Source: Prevotellaceae bacterium UBA2852
GTDB lineage: Bacteria > Bacteroidota > Bacteroidia > Bacteroidales > Bacteroidaceae
Length of the DNA stretch: 64,000 nucleotides
Assembly: GCA_002350855.1 (NCBI GenBank)
Contig: DEFM01000006.1
Coordinates: 186,640 to 250,639, forward strand
Direction of reading: 5' to 3'
The notes under the pieces are model-generated. The model ran no database searches. It had not been told where the DNA came from and worked only from the letters and a program-made list of their open reading frames with translations. Shown piece by piece: positions 1-8,494 of the stretch (its first letter is position 1; every line of letters begins with the position of its first letter). The position numbers and the translations under genes were made by a program.

Positions 1-22
1 GATTAAAAGGATTAAAATGATT

Positions 23-78
23 AAAAAAATCTTATAAATCATATAAATCTTATTAATCTTAGCACGAAGTGCGATGTT
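23..78. repeat. Intergenic repeat, copy 1
   Basis: This A/T-rich segment is built of short ATTAA/TAAATC-like units and ends in a small palindrome, GCAC-GAA-GTGC. A near copy occurs at 519-573, where the palindrome reads GCCC-GAA-GGGC, so both arms changed together. I see no convincing gene in 1-600. The stretch also holds two GTGC-TNC-GCAC palindromes (about 92-103 and 470-480). It looks like decayed dispersed intergenic repeat. Confidence 0.6.
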
Positions 79-518
79 ATAATAAAAACAACGTGCTGCG
101 CACTAGAATAATAATTATAAACAAAAACAAGAAAAACCCTTTCATTGATTACAATCTTTGTCAAGATTAGCATATAATGATGCTGATGCCTGATTGCAAG
201 CGAGCTTTCATCATTCATCTTCATCATTATCAGCAACGCATTTCATGCTTTTGAAATCAATGAAAGAAAAACCACGCTTCGCTAAAAAAACAGATTAATA
301 ATAACGAAAACGATAACGAAAACTAAGATTAGTTTGCAAATTGTTTTTTAGTGAGTGAAACGAACGATGTTTTTCTTTCGGAATGTTCTTAAGCCGACAG
401 GCGGGTTGGATGTATTATTATGGCTGCGGGAAGCTTGCTTAGCAGCAGGCATGAGAACACAGACAACATCGTGCTACGCACAAGAACATTACGAAAGGGT
501 TCTTCTCGGTTTTGGTTT

Positions 519-573
519 AAAAAATCTTATTAATCATATAAATCTTAATAATCTTAGCCCGAAGGGCGATGTT
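519..573. repeat. Intergenic repeat, copy 2
   Basis: Near copy of 23-78 with the same order of A/T-rich units and a GCCC-GAA-GGGC terminal palindrome. It lies just upstream of the promoter of the kinase gene at 669. The paired change of the palindrome arms between the copies suggests that the hairpin shape, not its sequence, is conserved. Confidence 0.6.
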
Positions 574-600
574 GTAAAAAAACATGATTATTCTAATATT

Positions 601-632
601 TTTGTTGTGTATGGTTTATTTGTGTAAATTTG
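601..632 (+). promoter_or_regulatory. Bacteroidales-type promoter of the kinase gene
   Basis: TTTG at 601-604 and TAAATTTG at 625-632 are separated by 20 bases, matching the Bacteroidales -33/-7 consensus. A possible upstream TTG start at 630 would lie inside the -7 box, so translation must start downstream, at ATG 669. Confidence 0.75.
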
Positions 633-668
633 CGCTTTAGAAAGAGAATAACACCAAATAATTCTTCT

Positions 669-2573
669 ATGGCTAACAATATTGATGTGCGGCAGATGTT
701 GCCGCAAGGCACTTTGCTTCATGAAGGAGCTTATAGAATTGACAGCTATCTTGCCTCCGGAGGTTTCGGCAATACTTATATTGCCACGAATATGGCTTTT
801 GGAGAACGAGTAGCTATCAAGGAGTTTTTCCTACGTGGACAGTCGGAGCGTACTCAGAACATGAATTCTATCCGTGTCACACAAGGACAGGAATTGTTCT
901 TTAAGGAACAGCAGACAAAGTTCAAGAAGGAAGCCCAGCGCATCCGTCAACTCCGCAATTCGCATATTGTTCGTGTACACGACCTTTTTGATGCCAATGG
1001 CACGACATACTATGTAATGGATTTTATAGAAGGTGAGAGCGTAGCCGCTCGTATTAAGGCAAAATCTGCTCCGTTAAGTGAAGATGAAACTATATATATC
1101 CTTTCTCAGGTGCTTGATGCTCTTAATGATGTACATGCTACAGGACTATATCATCTCGATATAAAGCCAGATAATATCCTTATTGACAAGAATGGCAATG
1201 CTTTCATTATCGACTTCGGTGCAAGCAAACAGCAGTCAGTCAACAACGATGGTGTAAGCCGGACATCAGCTTTCGCCTGCACACCAGAATATGCCCCGCT
1301 GGAACTAACAACAGGTAATGTGAGCAATATCGGACCTTGGAGTGATATTTACAGTGTGGGAGCAACAGCCTACAGGATGCTGACTAACCAGATTCCACCC
1401 AAGTCAGACGAAATAATTGTAGATAGAGATGCCGCTTTCCGGTTTACGGAAAATGTTTCTCCAAAGATGCGTAAGTTTATCCAGAAATGCATGGATATAA
1501 ACTATCGTCAGCGTCCGCAATCTGCTTCTGATGCCATGGCTCTGCTTAATTCACCGCAATTATTTCAACCTCAGCCAAAGCCTGTTGACGTACCAAAATC
1601 AACAGCCAAACCAGAACAGCCAAAAACATCACCTTCGTCAAGACCTTCTAATGCTACAAAGGTCCTTACACCAGAACAACCAAAAGTTCAATCACGTCCT
1701 TCTTCTCAACCCAAACATAAATCTTCCAAAAAAGGCTTAATTATTGGTACGATATTAACTATGGCAATCGTAATAATTGTAGTTGTTTGGGCTTCTTCAA
1801 ATAAAAGTCCAAAATCTGCTTCCAATAATAATGGCGTAGAATCCTACGAAGAGACTGAAGGTGAAACGATCATTCCAGAAGAGCTTACAAATGATAAAGA
1901 GTCTTTCACCGTTAAAGGTGTTCAGTTTACGATGATACGTGTCGAGGGTGGCACATATACTATGGGTGCTACGAGTGAGCAAGGAAGTGATGCTTGGGAT
2001 GATGAGAAACCTGCCCATAGCGTAAGTGTAGGCACATTCTACATAGGTGAGACTGAGGTAACTCAGGCTTTGTGGCAAGCTGTTATGGGTAGTAACCCTT
2101 CAGAGTTCAAAGGCGGTCAGCGTCCTGTAGAGAGTGTAAGTTGGGATGATTGCCAGACGTTTATAAGTAAACTGAATTCTCTGACTGGTAAGAACTTCCG
2201 TTTGCCAACAGAGGAGGAATGGGAGTATGCAGCCCGTGGCGGCAACAAGTCCCGTCATACAAAATACAGCGGTAGCAATGATGTTGGTTCCGTTGCATGG
2301 TACGATGTCAATAGCGGCGATCAGACACATGATGTAAAGACAAAGCAACCAAATGAGTTGGGAATCTACGACATGAGTGGTAATGTGTGGGAGTGTACGG
2401 GCAGTTACTGGCGCAGTGACTATAATAGTTCTTTAGACATGTCTTGCCGCGTGGACCGTGGTGGCGGTTGGCTCAGCGGTGCGATGAACACGCGTGTTTC
2501 ATGCCGTAACTACTGCGAGCCTTCGAGCAGCGGCTACGACTTTGGGCTTCGCCTTGCTGTTGCTCCGCAGTAA
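669..2573 (+). CDS. Membrane Ser/Thr protein kinase with C-terminal formylglycine-enzyme-like domain
   Basis: The product is 634 residues from ATG 669. The N-terminal Hanks-type kinase domain has the Gly loop SGGFGNTY (30-37), ATP lysine K51, catalytic loop HLDIKPDN (162-169), DFG (182-184) and TPEYAP (205-210). A Pro/Ser/Lys-rich linker (about 297-355) leads to one membrane segment (about 356-374). An FGE-sulfatase (SUMF1-like) fold follows at about 418-632, with WEYAARGG and GNVWE motifs. The kinase is probably cytoplasmic and the C-terminal domain exported, so signalling from a bound ligand is an inference. The last 45 codons (RVDRGGGW to GLRLA) resemble the variable end of diversity-generating-retroelement targets of this fold. 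The next gene starts 50 bases downstream and may be cotranscribed. Confidence 0.85.
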   Translation: MANNIDVRQMLPQGTLLHEGAYRIDSYLASGGFGNTYIATNMAFGERVAIKEFFLRGQSERTQNMNSIRVTQGQELFFKEQQTKFKKEAQRIRQLRNSHIVRVHDLFDANGTTYYVMDFIEGESVAARIKAKSAPLSEDETIYILSQVLDALNDVHATGLYHLDIKPDNILIDKNGNAFIIDFGASKQQSVNNDGVSRTSAFACTPEYAPLELTTGNVSNIGPWSDIYSVGATAYRMLTNQIPPKSDEIIVDRDAAFRFTENVSPKMRKFIQKCMDINYRQRPQSASDAMALLNSPQLFQPQPKPVDVPKSTAKPEQPKTSPSSRPSNATKVLTPEQPKVQSRPSSQPKHKSSKKGLIIGTILTMAIVIIVVVWASSNKSPKSASNNNGVESYEETEGETIIPEELTNDKESFTVKGVQFTMIRVEGGTYTMGATSEQGSDAWDDEKPAHSVSVGTFYIGETEVTQALWQAVMGSNPSEFKGGQRPVESVSWDDCQTFISKLNSLTGKNFRLPTEEEWEYAARGGNKSRHTKYSGSNDVGSVAWYDVNSGDQTHDVKTKQPNELGIYDMSGNVWECTGSYWRSDYNSSLDMSCRVDRGGGWLSGAMNTRVSCRNYCEPSSSGYDFGLRLAVAPQ

Positions 2574-2623
2574 CAAACTCATCTTTTAGTCAATATACAA
2601 TCCTAACAATAATAAAACACAAA

Positions 2624-3127
2624 ATGAAAAGATTATTTGCAATTCTTTTGATGCTGCCTTTGTTTGCAGTAATGAAGGCGCAGGATGATACTCCTCAGTT
2701 GGAGTTCGTTGTTGAGTTAAAGGTTAAGTGCGAAGGTGCCTATCAAGTTGGACAGACATCACACGGTAACCGTTTTGTAATCCCAATCGTTGGAGGAACT
2801 TTCGAAGGACCAAAGATGAAAGGAACTATCCTTCCTGGCGGTGCCGACTATCAGTTGCAGGACAATGCTCATGGACGTACGGAAGTAGAGGCTATCTACA
2901 GCATCCGTACCGACGATGGCGTGAATATCCACATCCGCAACAAGGGACTTATATACACTGGTGTCGATGAGAATAACAACCGACAGTTCTACTTCCGCAC
3001 TGCTCCTCAGTTTGAAGCACCTCAAGACAGCAAATATGCATGGCTGAACAATGCTATCTTTGTTTGCCAGCCGAGTTTCGGTGGCAATGACGGTGCTATC
3101 TGCCTGAAGATTTGGAAGGTGAAGTGA
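2624..3127 (+). CDS. Exported DUF3237-like protein
   Basis: This protein has 167 residues with an N-terminal signal peptide (about residues 1-19, hydrophobic core LFAILLMLPLFAV). The mature part resembles the DUF3237 family: a beta-rich domain with GGTFEGPKMKGTILPGGADY followed by GRTEVEAIYSIRTDDG and an IHIRNKG strand. DUF3237 proteins have no established biochemical role. It lies 50 bases after the kinase gene on the same strand and converges with the trp operon. The family call rests on motif memory only. Confidence 0.7.
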   Translation: MKRLFAILLMLPLFAVMKAQDDTPQLEFVVELKVKCEGAYQVGQTSHGNRFVIPIVGGTFEGPKMKGTILPGGADYQLQDNAHGRTEVEAIYSIRTDDGVNIHIRNKGLIYTGVDENNNRQFYFRTAPQFEAPQDSKYAWLNNAIFVCQPSFGGNDGAICLKIWKVK

Positions 3128-3267
3128 TAAATAGACCCTCTCCCGAAGTCCACCTTCCCTTCGGTCACCAACCGCTTGAGCGGCTATCCGCGCGGTTGCC
3201 CCCGTAATGGGGAGGATTGCCATCCGGATAGTTGTTTTTTGTTCATTAAAAAAGAACTTCCGAAAGT
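3128..3267. repeat. G/C-rich palindromic intergenic repeat
   Basis: The spacer between convergent genes carries nested short palindromes (for example ACCGCTTGAGCGG and a CCCTC...GGGGAGG pair). Similar CCCTCCC/GGGAGGGG remnants occur at 4672-4709 and 15097-15135. They look like remnants of one dispersed intergenic repeat family. No gene is visible. Confidence 0.5.
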
Positions 3268-4047
3268 TTAATTGCTCAATGCATTAAATAAGTTGTCAAG
3301 GGCGATGTCTGCATTGCCCTTGCTCTCGTTTAAAAGAGTGACGAATTTTGAACCGATGATTGCTCCTGATGCGTTGTCGTTGGCTGCCTTCAGAGTCTGG
3401 GCATTGGAAATGCCGAAGCCAATCATTCGTGGGTTGCGAAGTTGCATCTGATCGATGCGCTGGAAATATGCCTGCTTCTGCTCGTCAAACTCTTTCTGTG
3501 TTCCAGTGATGGATGCGGAGCTGACCATATAGATAAATCCGTCGGTGTTGGCATCGATGAAACGTATGCGCTCGTCCTCGGTCTCTGGAGTTATGAGCAT
3601 GATGATACGTAGGTCGTAGCGTGCTGCAACTGGAGCAACGATGTTGAGGTAGTCATCGAAGGGAAGGTCGGGGATGATGGCTCCGCTGACGCCTGCCTCT
3701 ACGCATGACTGGCAGAATTCCTCGATGCCATAGTGGAGGATAGGGTTGAGGTAGCCCATGAGTACAAGGGGAATATTTACCTTATCCTTAATGCTCTTCA
3801 ACTGAGAGAAAAGGGTCTTGAGTGTCATTCCGTTTTTCAGTGCCTGTGTAGCTGCGCTTTGAATCACAGGACCGTCGGCAAGCGGGTCACTGAAGGGTAT
3901 TCCCACTTCAATCATGTCAATTCCCCGGTGCTGAAGGGTGAGGATGACGTCGGTTGTGCTTTCGAGTGTAGGACAGCCTGCACAGAAATAGAGCGACAGG
4001 AGTTTTCTGTCTTTATTGTTCTGGAAGAGTTGGTTTATCTTGTTCAT
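3268..4047 (-). CDS. trpA: Tryptophan synthase alpha chain
   Basis: TrpA (259 residues) cleaves indole-3-glycerol phosphate to indole and glyceraldehyde-3-phosphate, passing indole to TrpB. The TIM-barrel signatures are present: [17 protein letters not shown] holds the catalytic Glu, and PDLPFDDY supplies the second acidic residue. Length is normal for the family (about 255-270). It is the last gene of the trp operon, and its start overlaps the trpF stop by four bases (ATGA). It converges with the DUF3237 gene at 2624-3127. Confidence 0.96.
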   Translation of the reverse strand: MNKINQLFQNNKDRKLLSLYFCAGCPTLESTTDVILTLQHRGIDMIEVGIPFSDPLADGPVIQSAATQALKNGMTLKTLFSQLKSIKDKVNIPLVLMGYLNPILHYGIEEFCQSCVEAGVSGAIIPDLPFDDYLNIVAPVAARYDLRIIMLITPETEDERIRFIDANTDGFIYMVSSASITGTQKEFDEQKQAYFQRIDQMQLRNPRMIGFGISNAQTLKAANDNASGAIIGSKFVTLLNESKGNADIALDNLFNALSN

Positions 4048-4667
4048 GATTTCAATTGTTTTAAGAATGATGAGAGTTTCTCAATGTCTTTGAGTCCTGG
4101 TTCAATTTCAAATTTTGAGTTAAGATCTATGCCCGCAAGAAGGGGGTGGAGGAGTGTTTTTATCTCTTGTGCGTCATCGCTTCCGATTCCTCCGCTGAGA
4201 AGGAATGGAGTTTTGCCTGTATAGCTGCCAAGAACGCTCCAGTCGAATTTAACGCCGTTGCCTCCAACGGACTTCCCTTTTGTGTCGAAAAGGAAATAAT
4301 CCACACAACCTTCGTAGGGAATGGTTTTTGCGAAGTCCTCTGCTGAAGCAATGTTGAATGCCTTGATGAGGCTTTTCCCTTTGAGTTGTCTGCAGTATTC
4401 TGGAGTCTCGTGTCCGTGAAGCTGGATGTAGTCGAGACGGAATTCTTCGGCAAGACGAAGCACTTCGTCCGTATCTTCATCAACGAACACTCCGACCCGT
4501 TTGCATGTTGAGGGCAGATGGCTTGGACGCTCACTGACATATCGACTGGATTTTTGCCAGAAGATAAAGCCCATAAAGGGAGTGAAGAGTGAAGAGTGAA
4601 GAGTGAAGAGTTGTTCCACCTCGCGGATGTTCTCCGCATCGCGCATGCCGCAAACCTTGACTATCAT
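4044..4667 (-). CDS. trpF: Phosphoribosylanthranilate isomerase with a repeat-encoded insertion
   Basis: TrpF isomerises phosphoribosylanthranilate in tryptophan synthesis. The start is placed at ATG 4667 so that the protein begins [14 protein letters not shown], which carries the catalytic Cys6. The catalytic Asp lies in the [14 protein letters not shown] segment. The protein has 207 residues. Residues about 20-31 ([12 protein letters not shown]), between helix 1 and strand 2, replace the few residues usually found there. They are encoded by four copies of a 7-bp repeat. The barrel frame resumes normally at [13 protein letters not shown], so the enzyme may still work. The gene overlaps trpA by four bases and follows trpC after 42 bases. 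Confidence 0.93.
   Translation of the reverse strand: MIVKVCGMRDAENIREVEQLFTLHSSLFTPFMGFIFWQKSSRYVSERPSHLPSTCKRVGVFVDEDTDEVLRLAEEFRLDYIQLHGHETPEYCRQLKGKSLIKAFNIASAEDFAKTIPYEGCVDYFLFDTKGKSVGGNGVKFDWSVLGSYTGKTPFLLSGGIGSDDAQEIKTLLHPLLAGIDLNSKFEIEPGLKDIEKLSSFLKQLKS
4581..4610 (-). repeat. Heptanucleotide tandem repeat inside trpF
   Basis: Four head-to-tail copies of AGTGAAG (plus-strand reading) followed by AG lie within trpF. They encode an extra loop. Because the unit is 7 bp, gain or loss of a single copy would shift the trpF reading frame. Confidence 0.9.
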
Positions 4668-4671
4668 TTTA

Positions 4672-4709
4672 AGCCTACCTCCTTCCCCTCCCAAGAAGAG
4701 GGGCGTTTT
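4672..4709. repeat. Palindromic intergenic repeat remnant
   Basis: The short trpC-trpF spacer contains TTCCCCTCCCAAGAAGAGGGGCG, a CCCCTC/GAGGGG palindrome of the type also seen at 3128-3267 and 15097-15135. A run of T (plus strand) follows. It lies inside the transcribed trp operon, so it could fold in the mRNA. Confidence 0.5.
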
Positions 4710-5447
4710 TTAAAGTTTTGAAATGAATTCCGCTAATGCCTGTCCCGGGTCGGGAGTCTTCATGAAGTTCTCTCCAATGAGGAACCCTTTGAATCCTGCC
4801 TCTTGCAGCGCCTTTACTGTTGCAGGGTCGGAGATTCCGCTTTCGCTAACTTTGACTGCATCTTTCGGGAGTTTTTCAGCAAGCAGGAACGATGTCTCCA
4901 CGTCGGTGACAAAGGAACCGAGATGACGGTTGTTGATTCCGCAGACATCGGGTTGCATCTCAGCGTATTCCAGTTCCTCCTCCGAGTGCATTTCGAGCAG
5001 CACTTCCAAACCCAGAGAGTGCGCCTTGTCCATGAGTTGTTTGCACTTGGCCTTGGTGAGACAAGCGGCGATAAGCAGGACTGCAGATGCTCCGCAGAGG
5101 GCTGCTGCATAGAGCTGTGCTTCATCGATAACGAAATTCTTGTATAGTACAGGTATGCTTACGCCTGATTTACGTGCTATGCGGATGAATTCGTCGCAAC
5201 CTCCGAAATACTTCTCATCGGTGAGGATGGAAATGGCAGCGGCTCCGTTCAGCTGGTAACTGAGTGGTATCTCGTTGGCAAGCCCCTCTTCCTTAATCCA
5301 TCCTTTAGACGGAGAACGGCGTTTGAACTCAGCAATAATGCCTGAATCGCTGTTCAGTAGTGCTTCACGCAAAGATGGTTTCTTTGCGCAAAGCTGCTCT
5401 ATCTCCAAATGCTTGTGGGCGACTATTTCCTGTAGAATATCTTGCAT
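4710..5447 (-). CDS. trpC: Indole-3-glycerol phosphate synthase
   Basis: TrpC (245 residues) converts CdRP to indole-3-glycerol phosphate. Family signatures visible are IIAEFKRRSPSKG near residue 37 (catalytic Glu and Lys), the ILTDEKYFGG loop, and VSESGI in the phosphate site. Length is somewhat short but normal for Bacteroidales. It is separated from trpD by a 60-base spacer containing TTATAACG repeats, the largest gap in the operon. Confidence 0.95.
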   Translation of the reverse strand: MQDILQEIVAHKHLEIEQLCAKKPSLREALLNSDSGIIAEFKRRSPSKGWIKEEGLANEIPLSYQLNGAAAISILTDEKYFGGCDEFIRIARKSGVSIPVLYKNFVIDEAQLYAAALCGASAVLLIAACLTKAKCKQLMDKAHSLGLEVLLEMHSEEELEYAEMQPDVCGINNRHLGSFVTDVETSFLLAEKLPKDAVKVSESGISDPATVKALQEAGFKGFLIGENFMKTPDPGQALAEFISKL

Positions 5448-5463
5448 GATGATTTCTTTTTTT

Positions 5464-5496
5464 GTTATAACGTAATTTCGTTATATCGTTATAACG
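5464..5496 (-). repeat. Intercistronic TTATAACG repeats between trpD and trpC
   Basis: The spacer holds GTTATAACG at 5464-5472 and CGTTATATCGTTATAACG at 5479-5496. CGTTATAACG is itself a palindrome and the two parts can pair. On the transcribed strand the following tract is A rather than U, so it is not a terminator. It could be an mRNA processing or translation element, but no function is shown. Confidence 0.45.
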
Positions 5497-5507
5497 CCGT
5501 GATTTAC

Positions 5508-6506
5508 TTAACTGTTCAGTTCTGCGAATTTCCTGAAGGTGCGGAGGGCTGCGCCGCTGTCAATGCTTTCACGTGCAATGGCAATACATTCTTCTATGTC
5601 TTTCTCTCCACGTTCGAGAACCTGAATTCCGAAAGCTGCATTTGCAAGCACGATGTTCTTCTGTGCAGGAAGAGCGCGGTTCTCCAGCACTGCATCGAAA
5701 ATCTCTGCTGCCTCTTCCTCTGTGGCTCCTCCGACGAGTTCTTCTGGCTTGGCAATGTCGAATCCCAGGGACTGAGGACTGAAGATGCGTTCGTAGTTGT
5801 TTGTGGTCACCTTGAAATCACTGGTCAGTGATATCTCGTCGTAGCCGTCAATGGAGTTTACAATTCCGTAGTCAATGCCGAGGCGCTGGTAAACCTGTTT
5901 GTAGAGCCGCATCTGATCGAGGTTGGCTACACCGAGAAGCTGGCATTTTGGCTGTGACGGATTGACAAGCGGACCGAGTAGGTTGAAGATAGTCGGGAAT
6001 TGGAGAGCCTTGCGGATAGGTCCGACGAACTTCATGGCTTTTGCAAACAGCTGTGCATGCAGATATACAATTCCTGCTTCATCCATACTGCGGTTCAGGC
6101 GGTCGAGGTCGTCGGTGAACTTGATGCCGTGGTGCTGTATGACGTTGGATGCACCGCTGACTGATGTTGCTGCATAGTTACCGTGCTTTGCCACCTTGTA
6201 TCCTGCTCCAGCGATGACGAAGCACGATGTTGTAGATATGTTGAATGTGTTCTTGCGGTCGCCGCCTGTTCCCACTACATCAATGTAACGGTCTGAATGA
6301 AGGACTGCCGATACTCCTGTCTCAAGGATTCCGTCGCGGAAACCGAGCAGTTCGTCAACTGTCACACCACGCATCTGAAGTCCGGTGAGAAGTGCTGTAA
6401 TCTGTTCGTTGGAGAATTTGCTTTGAGTGATGCCGATAAGCACCGACTTCATTTCTTCACGAGTCAATACTTCGTTGTTGAGAAGTTTTTCCAATAATAT
6501 CTTCAT
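5508..6506 (-). CDS. trpD: Anthranilate phosphoribosyltransferase
   Basis: TrpD (332 residues) joins anthranilate to PRPP. The glycine-rich PRPP motif VVGTGGDRKNTFNISTTS lies near residues 77-94. KHGNYAATS and GPLVNPSQPK are also typical of the family. It is a stand-alone enzyme, not fused to trpG, and its start overlaps the trpG stop by four bases, which suggests translational coupling. Confidence 0.96.
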   Translation of the reverse strand: MKILLEKLLNNEVLTREEMKSVLIGITQSKFSNEQITALLTGLQMRGVTVDELLGFRDGILETGVSAVLHSDRYIDVVGTGGDRKNTFNISTTSCFVIAGAGYKVAKHGNYAATSVSGASNVIQHHGIKFTDDLDRLNRSMDEAGIVYLHAQLFAKAMKFVGPIRKALQFPTIFNLLGPLVNPSQPKCQLLGVANLDQMRLYKQVYQRLGIDYGIVNSIDGYDEISLTSDFKVTTNNYERIFSPQSLGFDIAKPEELVGGATEEEAAEIFDAVLENRALPAQKNIVLANAAFGIQVLERGEKDIEECIAIARESIDSGAALRTFRKFAELNS

Positions 6507-7069
6507 AGCTCAAGAAAGTTTTTAATAATCGTTTTACCATTAGGAGTTAATACTGATTCAGGATGAAACTGGATGCCGAAGACGGGTAAGGAGCGATGAC
6601 GAAGTGCCATAATCTGATTCTCGTCACTCACAGCTGTCACTTCCAGACATTCAGGGAAGTTTTCCCTCGATGCCACCCATGAGTGGTAGCGCCCGATTTC
6701 AATTCTGTCGGGAAGGGAACGGAACAAATCGTCTTTACTGAGTATTTCGCATGGGGTTGCCACTCCGTGGAATACGTCGCAGAGATTCTCCAGCTTACCG
6801 CCAAAGGCTTCTGCTATGGCTTGATGGCCGAGGCAAACTCCGAGTATGGGCTTTTTGCCTGCATATTCCTTAATGACATCAAGCAGAAGACCTGCTTCGG
6901 AGGGAATTCCAGGACCAGGGGAGAGAATGATGCGGTCGAAAGATTCAAGTGCATCTAAACTGAATTGGTCGTTACGCAGTACGGTGACGTTTGCACCCAA
7001 CTGTTTGACCATGTGACTCAGATTGTATGTAAATGAGTCGTAGTTGTCTATGATTACTATGTTCAACAT
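6503..7069 (-). CDS. trpG: Anthranilate synthase glutamine amidotransferase subunit
   Basis: TrpG (188 residues) is a class I glutamine amidotransferase that supplies ammonia to TrpE. The nucleophile is the Cys in LGVCLGHQAIAEAFGG. The catalytic His/Glu lie in FGIQFHPESVLTP, and ILSPGPGIPSEAG forms the oxyanion region. It sits 12 bases after trpE, the expected partner. PabA-like dual use cannot be excluded from sequence alone. Confidence 0.95.
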   Translation of the reverse strand: MLNIVIIDNYDSFTYNLSHMVKQLGANVTVLRNDQFSLDALESFDRIILSPGPGIPSEAGLLLDVIKEYAGKKPILGVCLGHQAIAEAFGGKLENLCDVFHGVATPCEILSKDDLFRSLPDRIEIGRYHSWVASRENFPECLEVTAVSDENQIMALRHRSLPVFGIQFHPESVLTPNGKTIIKNFLEL

Positions 7070-7081
7070 AACATTTCCGAT

Positions 7082-8494
7082 TTATAGTTCTTCGCCCATC
7101 TTGATGGCTTTGCGCAGGGCACCGAGTTTGTTGTTTACTTCCTGTAGTTCGTACTCTTCGTCGCTCCGGGCTACAATCCCACCGCCAGCCTGGAACCATA
7201 GTTCTCCGTTACGGCTGACGAAGGTGCGGATGGTGATAGCCTGATTCAGAGAACCATCAAGACCGATGAGACCGATACATCCTCCGTATGCTCCGCGGTT
7301 GTGTGGTTCATATTCTGAAATCAGTTGCATGGCACGTACCTTTGGTGCTCCGCTCAATGTGCCTGCAGGAAAGGTGTCGATGAATGCCTGAATTGGGTCT
7401 GCTGATTCGTCAAGTGTTCCCGATACTCTCGATACGAGATGTATGACGTGGCTATAATACTGAAGGTCTTTGTAGAAGTCCACCTTTACATCGTGGCAGT
7501 TGCGACTGAGATCGTTTCGTGCCAAATCTACAAGCATCACGTGTTCTGCGTTTTCCTTTGGATCATTACGCAGATACTCAGCACCACGACGGTCGGCTTC
7601 TGCATCGCCAGTACGCTTAGTCGTTCCAGCAATCGGATCGATATATGCCTTCCCGTTTTCGATGCGGCAGTGTGTCTCTGGTGAAGAACCGAAGATGCGG
7701 AATCCACCGAAGTCGAAATAGAAGAGATAGGGTGAGGGATTGATGCTGCGCAGAGCACGGTAGAGGTTAAAATCGTCACCTTCGTATTTCTGAATGAAAC
7801 GGCGGCTGAGAACAATCTGGAAAACGTCTCCACGTAAACAGTGCTGTATGCCTCGGCGGATATTTGCCTTATGCTCTTCATCTGTGAGGGTGCTCTGCAC
7901 TTCTCCGACAGAGTGGAATTTATATGAATGGAAATAGGCTTTGTTCATCGCCTTTTCAATCTTCTCAATCTCTGCATCTGCATTCTTTTTGTCGTTGTCA
8001 GTTGCCAGAGTCACAATCTTCAGGGTGTTGTTGTGATGGTCAAAGACTATGACATTCTTATATAATATGTATAGTACGTCTGGTGCATCGTTCTTCTCCT
8101 GAGTGTCATCCTTCACGGCAATATTCTCGAAATATCTTACAGCGTTGAAACTGGTGTATCCGAAAAGTCCGCAAAGCTGTTTGTCGTCTCCATCTACGCA
8201 GATGTTGTCAATCAGTTCATGGATAGCCTTGGCTGCATTGTACTCACTGCTGATTTCGTTTCTTGAAACACTTCCGTCAGGAAAAGTGACAGTGCTTTTG
8301 CCGTGGCCAATAGCTACGCTTGCTATTGGATTGATACCGATGAAGGAACGTGAGTTCTGTGCGTCGTGGTAGTCGGAACTCTCCATCAGGGCGCTTTGTG
8401 GATAGAGGTCGCGCAGTCTCAGGTAAACTCCGACAGGTGTGTGGAAGTCGGCCAGAATCTTCTTGCTGATAGTGATGTATTTAAAAGTTGCCAT
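7082..8494 (-). CDS. trpE: Anthranilate synthase component I
   Basis: TrpE (470 residues) makes anthranilate from chorismate using ammonia from TrpG. The N-terminal LMESSD segment corresponds to the Trp feedback site (usually LLES). The chorismate-binding domain shows PSPYLFYFDF, GSSPETHCR, IAGTTKRTGD and LVDLARNDLSR. Its start overlaps the trpB stop by 14 bases. Control therefore probably acts twice, through allosteric Trp binding and through the upstream attenuator. Confidence 0.95.
   Translation of the reverse strand: MATFKYITISKKILADFHTPVGVYLRLRDLYPQSALMESSDYHDAQNSRSFIGINPIASVAIGHGKSTVTFPDGSVSRNEISSEYNAAKAIHELIDNICVDGDDKQLCGLFGYTSFNAVRYFENIAVKDDTQEKNDAPDVLYILYKNVIVFDHHNNTLKIVTLATDNDKKNADAEIEKIEKAMNKAYFHSYKFHSVGEVQSTLTDEEHKANIRRGIQHCLRGDVFQIVLSRRFIQKYEGDDFNLYRALRSINPSPYLFYFDFGGFRIFGSSPETHCRIENGKAYIDPIAGTTKRTGDAEADRRGAEYLRNDPKENAEHVMLVDLARNDLSRNCHDVKVDFYKDLQYYSHVIHLVSRVSGTLDESADPIQAFIDTFPAGTLSGAPKVRAMQLISEYEPHNRGAYGGCIGLIGLDGSLNQAITIRTFVSRNGELWFQAGGGIVARSDEEYELQEVNNKLGALRKAIKMGEEL

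Noticed and set aside
355..627. A 90-codon plus-strand frame starting at GTG 355
   Set aside because: It spans the A/T-rich dispersed repeat and short palindromes, has no RBS or domain and ends inside the kinase promoter. It is very likely non-coding.
630..668. Upstream TTG start for the kinase gene
   Set aside because: TTG 630 lies inside the TAAATTTG -7 box at 625-632, so it would not be transcribed as a start. ATG 669 fits the promoter.
2431..2573. Complete diversity-generating retroelement
   Set aside because: Only the target-like end is seen; no template repeat, accessory protein or reverse transcriptase is in the window. It is kept only as a question about the sensor domain.
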